From: Mycolicibacterium sp. P9-64 | Lineage (GTDB): Bacteria; Actinomycetota; Actinomycetes; Mycobacteriales; Mycobacteriaceae | DNA length: 64,000 nt | Assembly: GCF_008329605.1 (NCBI RefSeq) | Contig: NZ_NPKO01000006.1 | Location: 124,001-188,000 of the forward strand | Reading direction: 5' to 3' | Shown here: positions 16,861 through 25,629 of the stretch, one piece after another | Numbering within the stretch: position 1 is the first letter of the stretch | Layout: every line of letters starts with the position of its first letter | Translations under genes and position numbers: made by a program | Notes under the pieces: model-generated | The model's database searches: none | The model's input: the letters and a program-made list of their open reading frames with translations, nothing else | Told to the model about the DNA's origin: nothing

Positions 16861-17823
16861 TTATGGGCGTGGGTCGTAACTCGTGCGGTACGTGTGGGGC
16901 GGAACACCTACGCTGCGGACGAAGTGGTAGCGAAGCGAGGCATGCGACGCGAAACCGGACTGCTCGGCGACCCTGTCCAGCGGCAGGCGGGTGGACTCGA
17001 GCAACCGGCGGGCACGGTCGATGCGCATCTGCAGGAGAAGCTGCAGCGGCGTCGTGCCGAGGCGCGCTCGAAAGTGTCGGTTGAGGCTGCGCACGCTCGT
17101 CGAGGCGTGCCGGGCAATGCTGGCAAGGTCCAGCGGTTCGAGGGCGTTCTCCTCCATCCACTCCACGACCGACTGCAGTGAATCATCTTCGGGCCGTGAC
17201 GATTCGATGTACGGCGCCTGACCGCCATCGCGCCAGCTCGGCAAGACCAGCCGCCGTGCAGTCCGGTCGGCGAGCTCGGGCCCGGCATCTTGTCGAATGA
17301 GGTGCAGGCACAGGTCGAGTCCTGCCGCAACACCGGCCGACGTCAGTATCTGGCCGTCGTCGACGAACATCGCACCGGCGTCGACCTCGACCTCAGGGAA
17401 GCGGCGTGCCAGCACGTCGGCCCATTGCCAGTGCGTGGTAACCGTTCTCCCGTCCAGCAGACCGCTCGCCGCCAGCGTGAACGCCCCGACGCAGATCGAC
17501 CCGATCCGTGCTCCGGCGCCGTACGCGGCCCGCAGGACGTCGATCACCTCCGGGTTCGGCGGCACCAGGAAGTCCTGCTTACCGGGCACGATCACCACGT
17601 CCGCCGAAACCGCCTCATCGAGCCCGAACGGTGTGCGGATCTCCACCGCGCCCAACTCCACGGTGGTGGAGACGGCTTGGCCGGCGGCGCAGAACCGCAC
17701 TTCATAACGCGACTCGGAAGCGGCGTTCTCCGCCAAGGCGAGGTTGGCCATTCCGAAGACCTGCCCAGGCACCATCAGCTCGAAGCCCAGCACTTGCTCG
17801 TATCCGAGCACGGCGACGATCAT
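16861..17823 (-). CDS. GlxA-family regulator (DJ-1/PfpI domain plus AraC HTH)
   Basis: This 320-residue protein begins with a DJ-1/PfpI-like sensor domain (residues about 1-190: AVLGYEQVLGFELMVPGQVF, GARIGSICVGAFTLAASGLL). It ends with two AraC HTH units (about 215-315: LASIARHASTSVRSLNRHFR, then VAEQSGFASHASLRYHFVRS). The Cys of the nucleophile elbow is present in SICVGAF. GlxA-type activators typically switch adjacent catabolic genes. It is divergent from the HD / hydrolase / MBL operon, 97 bp away, which is the likely target. Confidence 0.93.
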   Translation of the reverse strand: MIVAVLGYEQVLGFELMVPGQVFGMANLALAENAASESRYEVRFCAAGQAVSTTVELGAVEIRTPFGLDEAVSADVVIVPGKQDFLVPPNPEVIDVLRAAYGAGARIGSICVGAFTLAASGLLDGRTVTTHWQWADVLARRFPEVEVDAGAMFVDDGQILTSAGVAAGLDLCLHLIRQDAGPELADRTARRLVLPSWRDGGQAPYIESSRPEDDSLQSVVEWMEENALEPLDLASIARHASTSVRSLNRHFRARLGTTPLQLLLQMRIDRARRLLESTRLPLDRVAEQSGFASHASLRYHFVRSVGVPPHTYRTSYDPRP

Positions 17824-17920
17824 GGCCAGATCTTAGCAATATGTGGCTATCTGGTCACTCGCCCGGTGGGCCGCAAAGCCTCAAGGTTGGGGAACACCAT
17901 TACTCGACGAAGGGCTCGCA

Positions 17921-18607
17921 ATGACCACCCCCGACAGCGTTTCGGTTGCGCGATTCGGAATACCCGATTCACCGGTCGCGGTCGCGGCTCGCCAACTCGT
18001 GTACGACGTCTCCCCCGAGTTCGTCTACAACCACGCCGTCCGTAGCTACTTGTTTGCACGAGAATTGTCGGCGACCGCGGGAACCCCCGCCCACCACGAC
18101 GACGAGTTGCTGTTCCTCACGTGCGTCCTGCACGACTTGGGCGCCACCGAGTATGCGAACACCGATCAACGGTTCGAGGTCGACGGCGCAGACGCTGCGG
18201 CACGGTTTCTTGCAGAGCAGGACGTGGACACGGCGAGGGTCGAAACGGCATGGACGGCAATCGCATTGCACACCAGCGTCGGCCTGGCCCACCGATTCGG
18301 ACCCATCGCCGCAGTGGCACAGATGGGCATCGGGACTGACATCATCGGCGTCCACGGCCAACAGCTGCCTGACGGGTTCGCCGATCGCGTGCACGTCGCG
18401 TGGCCGCGCCACGACCTCGGCTACGCGCTTGCCGCAGTCGTTGCCGAGCAGGCGCAGCGGAACCCCGCCAAGGCGCCGCCGATGAGCTTCCCCGCCCACT
18501 TTCACCACCTCGTGTACTCCGGGCAGTCCCCCGCCACGTGGTTCGACCTCGTCGACGCGGCTGGCTGGAACGATCGCCCCGTCGCGGTCCGCGACGGTGT
18601 GGCGTGA
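17921..18607 (+). CDS. HD-domain hydrolase (cyanamide hydratase-like)
   Basis: ATG 17921, with GAAGGG upstream, gives 228 residues. HD-domain metal ligands are visible as NHAVRSYLFA and CVLHDLGATEY (the His-Asp pair), plus a later ALHTSVGLAHRFG. This pattern matches the small HD proteins annotated as cyanamide hydratase-like or metal-dependent phosphohydrolases. The gene heads an operon: its stop overlaps the GTG of the alpha/beta hydrolase by 4 bp. Regulation by the divergent GlxA-type gene is likely. Substrate not determinable. Confidence 0.88.
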   Translation: MTTPDSVSVARFGIPDSPVAVAARQLVYDVSPEFVYNHAVRSYLFARELSATAGTPAHHDDELLFLTCVLHDLGATEYANTDQRFEVDGADAAARFLAEQDVDTARVETAWTAIALHTSVGLAHRFGPIAAVAQMGIGTDIIGVHGQQLPDGFADRVHVAWPRHDLGYALAAVVAEQAQRNPAKAPPMSFPAHFHHLVYSGQSPATWFDLVDAAGWNDRPVAVRDGVA

Positions 18608-19452
18608 CTGCCGCGTTCCACGAACTTCAGGTCCCCGTCGCAGGAGGCTCGCTGACCGTGCGCTGCCGGTCCGGCCCGGGGCCGACGTTGCTGCTCCTGC
18701 ACTACTGGGGCGGCAGCGGCCGCACCTGGGATCCGATGCTCGCTCAGCTCGACCCGCTGCTGCCGGTGGCGTCGTACGACCACCGGGGTTGGGGACGGTC
18801 CGCCACCCTGCCCGGTCCTTTCGACCTGGCGCAACTGGCCGACGACGCTGCGGCCGTCGTGCGGACACTCGGCACCGACGTCGTGCTCGTCGGTCATTCG
18901 ATGGGCGGCAAGGTCGCACAACTCGTGGCGGCCGAGCGTCCAGCTGCGCTAACGGGTTTGGTACTCGTCGCGCCTGCGCCTCCCGAACCGCCGGTCGCAG
19001 TCACCCGGCAGTTTCAGGAACAGCTCGCGCACGCATATGACAATCGCGACACCGTGGCCGCCGCTCTCGATAGCGTCCTGACCGCGGTCCCGCTGGTGGG
19101 CCGCCAGCGCGCAGCGGCCATCGAGGACGGCCTCTCCGTCGCAGCGGCGGCCCGAACGGAGTGGCCCCTCCGCGGCATCGCCGAGAACATCACGACAGCG
19201 GCAAAGCGCATCTCGGTCGGCACGACCGTGATCGCCGGTAGCCGCGACGTCGTCGAACCGGTCGACGTCCTGCGTCGGCATCTCGTGCCGTTCATTTCAA
19301 ACTCACGATTGCACGTCATCGACGGGCCCGGTCATCTGATCCCCCTCGAGGCGCCCGAGACGCTTGCCGACCTGCTGGCCCACCACGACCGCCAGGTCGC
19401 CGGCTGTCGCGCATACGCACACAACCTGACGCGCAAGGAAGGAGAGTCGTGA
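18604..19452 (+). CDS. Alpha/beta-hydrolase
   Basis: GTG 18604 overlaps the upstream stop (GTGA) and gives 282 residues. The nucleophile elbow is GHSMGG (in DVVLVGHSMGGKVAQLVA), the acid is likely Asp in IAGSRDVVEP and the His is in GPGHLIPLEAP. The oxyanion region is LLLHYWGGSGRTWDP and a DHRGWGRS motif follows. These mark a soluble lipase/esterase or haloperoxidase-like fold. The C-terminal tail RKEGES overlaps the ribosome-binding site of the next gene. Together with the HD hydrolase it forms a two-step hydrolytic operon of unknown substrate. Confidence 0.92.
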   Translation: MTAAFHELQVPVAGGSLTVRCRSGPGPTLLLLHYWGGSGRTWDPMLAQLDPLLPVASYDHRGWGRSATLPGPFDLAQLADDAAAVVRTLGTDVVLVGHSMGGKVAQLVAAERPAALTGLVLVAPAPPEPPVAVTRQFQEQLAHAYDNRDTVAAALDSVLTAVPLVGRQRAAAIEDGLSVAAAARTEWPLRGIAENITTAAKRISVGTTVIAGSRDVVEPVDVLRRHLVPFISNSRLHVIDGPGHLIPLEAPETLADLLAHHDRQVAGCRAYAHNLTRKEGES

Positions 19453-20056
19453 AAACCAAGATCATCAAGATTCCGGTCCTCGGTGACCATCTCGTCAACA
19501 CCACGGTCACGTCGATCACTTCGGTGCCGCCACGGAACTTCAAGTCCGCACCGGCGCACCCGTCGTGGCTCACGAGGGCGACCTAGCCACCTATCTGGCT
19601 GGTCGCTCCGACCGTGCCCAGCGCCAACCGATCGGCGTGTTCGGCCACCTGTTCAGCCGGACTCCCCCGCCAAACGAATCCACTCAGCCCCTGCACCCCG
19701 ATCTTGTCTTGACCAGCGAGTGCCGTCTCGACGAGCGCGGCGTCGACGCTCGCATCATCCACACGCCCGGCCACACCCCGGGATCGGTATCGATCTTGCT
19801 CGACGAGGGCGACCTGATCGCCGGCGACATGCTCACCGGTGGCTTCCTGGGCTTACTCCAGTACCGCCCCTCCCATCCGCCCTTCCACGACGACCCCGGG
19901 CTCGCCCTCGACAGCCTGCAGGCCGCGCTGAGCATGGGACCGCACACCCTGCACATCGGACATGGCGGCCCGATGCCTGCCGCGGACGTGCAACGTTGGC
20001 TGGATCGCCAACCGAGCCGGCGAGGCCCCCGTCATCAAGAAAGGCCGTCGGCCTGA
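19449..20056 (+). pseudogene. Metallo-beta-lactamase-fold hydrolase, internally deleted
   Basis: GTG 19449 has an excellent AAGGAAGGAGAG site and overlaps the upstream stop by 4 bp, so this was the third gene of the operon. The first frame reads MKTKIIKIPVLGDHLVNTT and stops at 19586. From 19514 another frame reads DHFGAATELQVRTGAP, then HTPGHTPGSVSILL, AGDMLTG and LHIGHGGPM, which are the C-terminal motifs of MBL-fold hydrolases. The missing part, some 45-60 codons, includes the upstream half of the HxHxDH zinc site. The deletion junction must lie near 19510-19514. The protein cannot be functional as it stands. Confidence 0.85.
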
Positions 20057-20136
20057 TCCCAAGTGTTCCAACATGATTCGCGACGAAATGTGCCCGCTGC
20101 CGGTCGACGTCGCCGTATCGGACCTGGCCGGTGCGA

Positions 20137-20384
20137 CCAAGGCCGCAACCAAATCCGTTGTGATGTAACGGGACCCGATCCCGTTGATCCGGACGCCGCG
20201 GTCGGCCCACTCGACGGCGAGGACCTTGGTCAGCGCGACCGCGCCCGCGTTGTCAACGAGCACGTCGAGCGAACCCGTGGTCGAGGCAAACCGGCCGAAC
20301 GCATCCGCGACACCGTCGATGTCGCTGACCGGCACATGCACCATGTCGACGGCGACGTCCGGGCACCGGTCGGCGCCAGCACCT
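20137..20384 (-). pseudogene. SDR remnant with internal and terminal deletions
   Basis: The minus-strand frame reads SDIDGVADAFGRFASTTGSL and DVLVDNAGA, then jumps directly to VALTKVLAVEWADRGVRING and YITTDLVAALV. In an intact short-chain dehydrogenase about 60 residues, with the catalytic Ser and YxxxK, separate NAGA from the ALTK helix. The N-terminal Rossmann motif is also gone, with an in-frame stop just upstream. The internal junction sits in the GC-rich run at 20236-20250. It lies tail to tail with the MBL pseudogene. Confidence 0.8.
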
Positions 20385-20396
20385 CACCGTTGTAGT

Positions 20397-20687
20397 TCAT
20401 GCGTAACCGGCATGCTCGACGGCCGCGTGCACCAGGAGCCACAGCGGCCAGCTGAGCGTCGATTCACGAATCGCGTCGACGTAGCCGAGCCAGCGCCGCA
20501 AAAGTCTGGCGAGTTCTTCGGGTTCGACGGAGGTCACCACCAAGCCGTGTGGCACCGGCGTGAGCCGCGATCCGTGAGCGTCGTAGATCTCGGCATCGGC
20601 GATGTGTGCGGCGGCGGCGTCGTCAAGGCTTCGGTAGAAGTAGCAGTCGGGCGGTGCGCTGAGAATGAATGGTGCCGTCGGACCCAC
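20397..20687 (-). CDS. Hypothetical 96-residue protein
   Basis: GTG 20687 has GGGAG seven bases upstream and lies 25 bp after the lipoprotein stop on the same strand, so the two may be co-transcribed. The product reads DCYFYRSLDDAAAAHIADAE, IYDAHGSRLTP and ELARLLRRWLGYVDAIRES. It is acidic, soluble and mostly helical at the end. I recognise no family. The coding-like composition and good start site make it more likely real than not. Confidence 0.55.
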   Translation of the reverse strand: MGPTAPFILSAPPDCYFYRSLDDAAAAHIADAEIYDAHGSRLTPVPHGLVVTSVEPEELARLLRRWLGYVDAIRESTLSWPLWLLVHAAVEHAGYA

Positions 20688-20712
20688 TGCCCCACTCCCA
20701 ACGCACCCAATC

Positions 20713-21312
20713 TCAGCTGCCGAGACCGGCGGTGACCTTCTGGTCCTGCTTGTCCGCGACGTCGAGCACAAACTCTGGTGGCACGGGATCTTCAGCGGCA
20801 CTGTCGAATTCGAGTGTGACGAAGGCGGGCCCCTGGGTGAAGAGGAGGACGGTGACCGCCTTGGCTCCGTCGGGTGAGGCACCCGAGACCATCACTGAAT
20901 CCGATCCGACCGATGCCGGAGCCGGTGCCCCACCGACGACCGACGTGCCCAGGGCGGCCGTGGCGCCCTTGAGTGCGGTGGCTGCGCCCGCGGCGTCGGG
21001 CAGCACGAGGATGGTGTCACCGATTTCGCGGGTGTCGCCGCCGTTCGAGAAGACGGTCGCCACCCCAGGCGCACCGTTGGGATTCATGGTGGGCTCCTGC
21101 GCAGTGAACGTGTCACCGGGCGCCACGATGTCACTGGCAGCGATGAGCAACTTGGCGTAGTCGGTGGACGCCGCCGCCGTCGATGACGTGCGCGACGACG
21201 CTGCACTCGACGACGATGCGGGCGATGACGACGAGGAGCTGCCACCGCAGCCGGCGGCCAACAAGGTGGCGGCCGCGCCGACGGCTAGCGCCGCCATGGG
21301 GGTGATCTTCAC
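20713..21312 (-). CDS. Secreted lipoprotein, Ser-rich
   Basis: GTG 21312 has AAGGAGAAG upstream and is preferred over starts further out. The 199-residue precursor carries a lipoprotein signal with lipobox LLAAGC. A Ser/Ala-rich linker follows (SSSSSPASSSSAASSRTSST), then a globular domain of about 150 residues (DIVAPGDTFTAQEPTMNPNG, TILVLPDAAGAATAL). This architecture is common among mycobacterial Lpp-type lipoproteins, and the domain resembles the DUF5642/PknH-sensor-like group, though I cannot confirm that. It is divergent from the AfsR-type regulator with a 175-bp gap that probably holds both promoters. Confidence 0.88.
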   Translation of the reverse strand: MKITPMAALAVGAAATLLAAGCGGSSSSSSPASSSSAASSRTSSTAAASTDYAKLLIAASDIVAPGDTFTAQEPTMNPNGAPGVATVFSNGGDTREIGDTILVLPDAAGAATALKGATAALGTSVVGGAPAPASVGSDSVMVSGASPDGAKAVTVLLFTQGPAFVTLEFDSAAEDPVPPEFVLDVADKQDQKVTAGLGS

Positions 21313-21487
21313 GCGTCTTCTCCTTCGAGGTTCGGTGGCACGCAATGCTCGGCGACGGTACGGCCATCGAATTGGAACGCCGTTGGAACTGACCGCCGTT
21401 TTGGCAACCGCGCCGTTCAGCTGGCAAATTGCGCTGAACGCGAGATGATCATGATCACGGCGACTGACGGAAGGGGACGCGGTCCGG

Positions 21488-24400
21488 GTGGAGTATCAGA
21501 TTCTCGGTCCATTGGAGGTGCTCCGCGACGGACACCACCTCAACTTGGGAGGGCCTCGCCAACGGGCCGTGTTGGCTGCGCTGCTGATGGCCGGGGGGCG
21601 TGCGGTGTCGGTGGACGCGCTGACCGAGCACGTGTGGGGTGCGCACGTACCGCCCAAACCCCTGATTTCACTTCGTTCCTATCTCACCAATCTGAGGCGC
21701 ATCCTCGGTGAGGCAGCACTGCGGCGATCGGCCCTCGGCTACCACCTCGACACCCACGACGACGTCGTCGACGCCGAGAAGTTCGCCCGGTTGATCAAGG
21801 CCGGCCAGCAATCGCTTGAAACGGGCGACAACGTCGCGGCGCGATCGATGCTCGTCGATGGCCTTGGGCTGTGGCGCGGCACGCCGCTCGGCGAATTCCA
21901 CCACCTCGACTTCGCAACCTCGGAACGTCTCCGCTTGGAGACCCTCCGCGTCGACGCAACTGAGAGCTACTTCGAAGCCGCCCTGCGCATGGGCGAGACG
22001 GCGGCCCTCGTCGAGGGCCTCGAGTCCGAACTGGCCGCCAATCCCCTTCGGGAGAAGCTATGGGCGCAGCTGATTTTGGCGCTGTACCGAAGTGGCCGAC
22101 GCACCGACGCCCTGCGCGCCTACGGCAGAGTACGCGCCGTCCTCGACTCCGAACTCGGCGTGCTCCCCGGCGTCGAACTGGAACGACTTGCCGCTGCGGT
22201 CGCCAACGAATCCGAGGCGCTACAGTGGCGGTCGCCCCAACTCGGGCGCGACGTCGGACCAGGCCCCGATCGTGGCAGTGACCTCCACGGACGGTCCGCC
22301 GAGGTGCGCCGGTTGAACGATTCGTTGACCGCGTCGGCCACCGGTCGCGGTGGGGTCGTCGTGGTGCGCGGGGAAAGCGGTATCGGCAAGACGGCCATCG
22401 CCCGCCACGTCACCGAATTGGCCGTGCAAGCTGGCATGGCAACGGTATGGGCTGGCCATGCGGCAGAGCAGCGCCGTCCCCCGTCATGGGCGTGGGCGCA
22501 CGCCCTACGGGGACTGGCGGGACAACTTCCCGCCGGAGAACGACACCCGAGTACCCCACTTCCCCACTGGTGGAGCGGGGCGGCTGAGGACCTCGGGGGC
22601 GACGATGCTTCTGCCCCTGCGGGTTTCGACGCCATCGAAGCCACGGCGTTGGCGCTAACCGAGTTGGCCGCAGCCCGGCCCGCCGTGATCGTGCTGGACG
22701 ACCTGCAGCGCGCCGACCGATTCACCCAAGAGGTGCTGGAACATCTCGTCTCAGCCGCTCGGTGCACGCCCCTTCTCGTCGTGGCGACCTGGCAGGACGG
22801 AGGTGCCGACGGCCCGAGCGCGCGGACCTTCGAGCGCATCGTGGGCCGCACCGACGTCGAAGTCGTGAAATTGCGCGGCCTGGACGTCACCGCCACGGCG
22901 CGAGTCATCGCAGACGCCAGTGGTCTCACACCCGGCGATGGACTGGTGACGAGCATTCACGCCCGCACTGGGGGCAACCCGTTCTACGCCCGCGAACTCG
23001 TTCGATTGCTGGCTGACAACGGCCGCTTGGAGGACTTCGACTCTGGCATCGACGCCGGAGCCGACGTCCCGGAGGCCGTCAGTGGCGTCATCCGCCGAAG
23101 GATGTCCCGACTACCGCAGTCGACCACGGCACTGCTTCGCGTGGCCGCCGTGATCGGTACCGAATTCAGCGCCACGCGGTTGGCAACGGTGACGGCGTCC
23201 TCGGCCGCCGAGACGGCGACCTGCCTCCTCCCGGCCAGCGATGCCGGCCTAGTCGCTCCAATCCCGAGTCAGCAGACCGGCTTTCGGTTCAGTCACGGAC
23301 TGGTGCGCGACGCCGTTGCTGCGGAGACCACTGGCGTCGACCGCGAAGTTCTCCACGCCGCCATCGCACGCGCGTACGCCCGGGAGGTCGGCGAGACCGC
23401 GTCTCAGGACGCGGTCGACGGCGCGCACCACGCCCGCGAAGCGGCCTCGGAACTCGACGCCCATACCGCGCTGCTCCTGTTCGACCGAGCACGCGCCGAC
23501 GCCTGGTCGCGTTCGGCCTATCGCGAAGTTGCCGAACTCGATCGCCACGCCCTGGCAGCATGTGCCCGGTTGCCGACCGGCAGTGACCGTTTCGATCGCG
23601 AGGTGAGCCTGCAACTACAACTGGCCTCGGTCGAAGCCGTGGTGAGCGGGCAGAGCTCGGCCAAGGTCCTGCACGATCTGCGGCATTCCTCGAGCGCAGC
23701 CCACGAGGCACTTCAATCGACGGCGGCGGTGGCCATGGGGTGCCTGGAGGCCTGCGGAACGGGTCGCCTTCATGACGCCGCCGTCCTCTCGGACAGTCTC
23801 GTCGAGTTCTTCACGGCCACCGATGATCCGATTGCCGGGGCGGCCGGCTTCTACGTCAGAGCGTTCATTCAATTCATGCGAGGCATGCTGGACTCGGCGG
23901 CCGCATCGGTGCACGACATGCAATCTGCCGTTCCGTCCGTGGACTCGAAGGCCTACGGCGCGCTGGCATCCTTCGAGGTGCTCGCCTACGCCGTCGACGC
24001 CCACTCGAGCGCACTTCGGGGAGACGTGGGTGCGGCCCGGGCGACACTGGCGCGGGGGGTCGCGCTGGGGGCGGAGCGTGACGACGCGTTCGGGACGGCC
24101 GTGTTGCGCGTCGCCGAGGTCCAGATGTCTGCAATGATCGGCGATCCCGACGGCGTCGCACCGCGCGCGGCGGACGTCGTCACACTGCTCACCGAACTGG
24201 GAATCGAACAATTCATCGGCGGGGCCCGTCTGATTCATGGTTGGGCACTGGCCGTCGGTCCCGACTGCCAAGACACCGTCGACGAGATGCACGCGGCGCT
24301 GACACTGCACGGTCAGGGCGGTCGACGAGTCTTTTCGCCGCTGTACTACGCGTTGTTGTCCGACGCCACCGCCGCCCACCGTGAAATCGACGACGCGCGA

Positions 24401-24511
24401 GCATGCCTCACCCGAGCCGAACAGATCGCCGCGGCTACCGGGGAACGCGTCTGGGACGCCCAATTGTCGGCACGGCGTCTGCGGCTCGTCGCCCGAGCAG
24501 CGCGAAGGTAA
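21488..24511 (+). CDS. AfsR/SARP-type regulator with BTAD and AAA ATPase domains
   Basis: This 1007-residue protein starts at GTG 21488. An OmpR-like winged helix covers residues 1-90 (MEYQILGPLEVLRDG, GGPRQRAVLAALLMAGG). A bacterial transcriptional activation domain spans about 95-240. An AAA/NB-ARC-like ATPase follows with Walker A at about 295-303 (RGESGIGKTAI) and Walker B near 400 (PAVIVLDDLQRAD). The C-terminal 450 residues are helical repeats of TPR type. Such large activators control secondary metabolism or stress genes in actinomycetes. Its only close neighbour is the divergent lipoprotein gene, a likely target. Downstream is a 157-bp gap and an unrelated minus-strand gene. Confidence 0.93.
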   Translation: MEYQILGPLEVLRDGHHLNLGGPRQRAVLAALLMAGGRAVSVDALTEHVWGAHVPPKPLISLRSYLTNLRRILGEAALRRSALGYHLDTHDDVVDAEKFARLIKAGQQSLETGDNVAARSMLVDGLGLWRGTPLGEFHHLDFATSERLRLETLRVDATESYFEAALRMGETAALVEGLESELAANPLREKLWAQLILALYRSGRRTDALRAYGRVRAVLDSELGVLPGVELERLAAAVANESEALQWRSPQLGRDVGPGPDRGSDLHGRSAEVRRLNDSLTASATGRGGVVVVRGESGIGKTAIARHVTELAVQAGMATVWAGHAAEQRRPPSWAWAHALRGLAGQLPAGERHPSTPLPHWWSGAAEDLGGDDASAPAGFDAIEATALALTELAAARPAVIVLDDLQRADRFTQEVLEHLVSAARCTPLLVVATWQDGGADGPSARTFERIVGRTDVEVVKLRGLDVTATARVIADASGLTPGDGLVTSIHARTGGNPFYARELVRLLADNGRLEDFDSGIDAGADVPEAVSGVIRRRMSRLPQSTTALLRVAAVIGTEFSATRLATVTASSAAETATCLLPASDAGLVAPIPSQQTGFRFSHGLVRDAVAAETTGVDREVLHAAIARAYAREVGETASQDAVDGAHHAREAASELDAHTALLLFDRARADAWSRSAYREVAELDRHALAACARLPTGSDRFDREVSLQLQLASVEAVVSGQSSAKVLHDLRHSSSAAHEALQSTAAVAMGCLEACGTGRLHDAAVLSDSLVEFFTATDDPIAGAAGFYVRAFIQFMRGMLDSAAASVHDMQSAVPSVDSKAYGALASFEVLAYAVDAHSSALRGDVGAARATLARGVALGAERDDAFGTAVLRVAEVQMSAMIGDPDGVAPRAADVVTLLTELGIEQFIGGARLIHGWALAVGPDCQDTVDEMHAALTLHGQGGRRVFSPLYYALLSDATAAHREIDDARACLTRAEQIAAATGERVWDAQLSARRLRLVARAARR

Positions 24512-24608
24512 TCGTCTTTCCACCGTCATCGGCAAACCCTGCCCGCTAGGTACGACGTGCGGAGCCGGGACGTCGGGGTGCGCTGGCGGCCTACCAGTAA
24601 GGCTCGAC

Positions 24609-24627
24609 GTGTTCATCGGATGAATCA
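24609..24627. repeat. Palindromic element TTCATC-R-GATGAA, copy 2
   Basis: GTGTTCATCGGATGAATCA differs from the copy at 15604-15622 at one central base. It lies 98 bp after the AfsR-type gene, between convergent genes, so it may act as a small hairpin terminator. The conservation of the flanking GTG and TCA beyond the palindrome suggests a dispersed repeat. Confidence 0.65.
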
Positions 24628-24668
24628 GCTCTCAGCGCAAGCGCACATTCTCCACTCCGTCGGATAAG

Positions 24669-25061
24669 TCAGGTAGGAGGCAGAGCCCGTCGCCACTCGT
24701 TGTGAACGTCCCAGCCGTCCACAACCTCCACAAGTGCCAGGATTCCAGTGGGATAAACGAGGGACACCAGCCAACGGCGCGAGCCGCCTTCACCAACGGA
24801 AAACCCCGCATTCAGAAATTGCTTGAGCCACTTGATCTTCAGCTGATCACGCCGGAAATCAAACACCGCAACTTCCTCGCCTGCATGAAGCCGAGACTTG
24901 AGATCTGAAATCCCCAAGGCCTTCTCGACCCACTTCGAGTACTCCTTGACTGTGCAGCGCAAATTGTCATCGGTGAGTTCGAGCGCGGCTCGCGTCGAGA
25001 TCGCGTTGAGGCGGCTTTGCACCAAGTAGACGTCGGCGCGTGGTGGTGGAGACAGGGTCAT
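24669..25061 (-). CDS. Hypothetical 130-residue protein
   Basis: The product starts MTLSPPPRADVYLVQSRLNA. It has alternating helix and strand segments (TVKEYSKWVEKALGISDLKS, VAVFDFRRDQLKIKWLKQFL, WLVSLVYPTGILALVEVVDG). Its Lys-rich, lower-GC composition differs from neighbours, hinting at horizontal origin. No known domain is recognised. The upstream DNA (25075-25200) folds into two hairpins that would form its 5' leader if transcription starts beyond them. The ATG at 25061 has only a weak purine-rich site. Confidence 0.6.
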   Translation of the reverse strand: MTLSPPPRADVYLVQSRLNAISTRAALELTDDNLRCTVKEYSKWVEKALGISDLKSRLHAGEEVAVFDFRRDQLKIKWLKQFLNAGFSVGEGGSRRWLVSLVYPTGILALVEVVDGWDVHNEWRRALPPT

Positions 25062-25074
25062 ATCAGGGCTTTGG

Positions 25075-25200
25075 TTGGTGGTCGATCTTCATGTCCAGTT
25101 TGACGTTGCGGGCGGCCGGTGCGGCCTCCGACACAATGTGCGTCGAACATGAAGCGACCACCAAGACCCAACCAAGAAATGGCATCTGGATCAGATGCCA
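25075..25200 (-). promoter_or_regulatory. Structured 5' leader candidate (two hairpins)
   Basis: Arms TTGGTGGTCG (25075-25084) and CTTCATGT (25087-25094) pair perfectly with ACATGAAG (25147-25154) and CGACCACCAA (25155-25164). This gives an 18-bp stem with a 2-nt bulge around a 52-nt apical region. The apical region holds a nested GGCCG/CGGCC hairpin. A second perfect hairpin, TGGCATCTG/CAGATGCCA, follows at 25180-25200. The block ends 13 bp upstream of the start at 25061. Confidence 0.45.
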
Positions 25201-25629
25201 AGACGATCTGCGTTGTGAAACGATCATCGCCAGCAAGTCTACGGCGCACGAGTAGCGCTGCCCTCTACCGTGTTCGACTCGAGCATGGTTGGCGGTCCAA
25301 ATACGCCGGAATCGAGTATGCGGTTTTGCCAGTAGTCCTCTGCATGTTGCAGCAGATGACTCGGTGGCCGCCCAGTTGCCAGGCCGCCGCTCCTCTCATT
25401 GTCTTCGGCTGCCGTGCAAGACTTTCCGCCCGCCGCCCCCGCGGTGCGGACTTGCCCCGGTTGCCGTGCCCGGCTGGATCTGCCGGAATTCCAATAACGC
25501 GCTGAGCTGGGGTCTTGCCTGACGACGGCGCGCGGGTTGCGGTAGCCGGGTTCTGGCGACTCGATCCGCCGGCCTTGCCGTTCGAAGGCCTGACTACTCG
25601 GGGACCACCGCCAGGGTGGACACTATGCC
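25201..25629. other. 429-bp interval without a confident gene
   Basis: Frames on both strands are rich in Arg, Pro and Cys with no domain. A short plus-strand frame near 25444 ends in a CPGCRARLDLPEFQ stretch that looks like the tail of a zinc-ribbon protein, but nothing upstream supports a gene. Probably degraded sequence. Confidence 0.5.
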
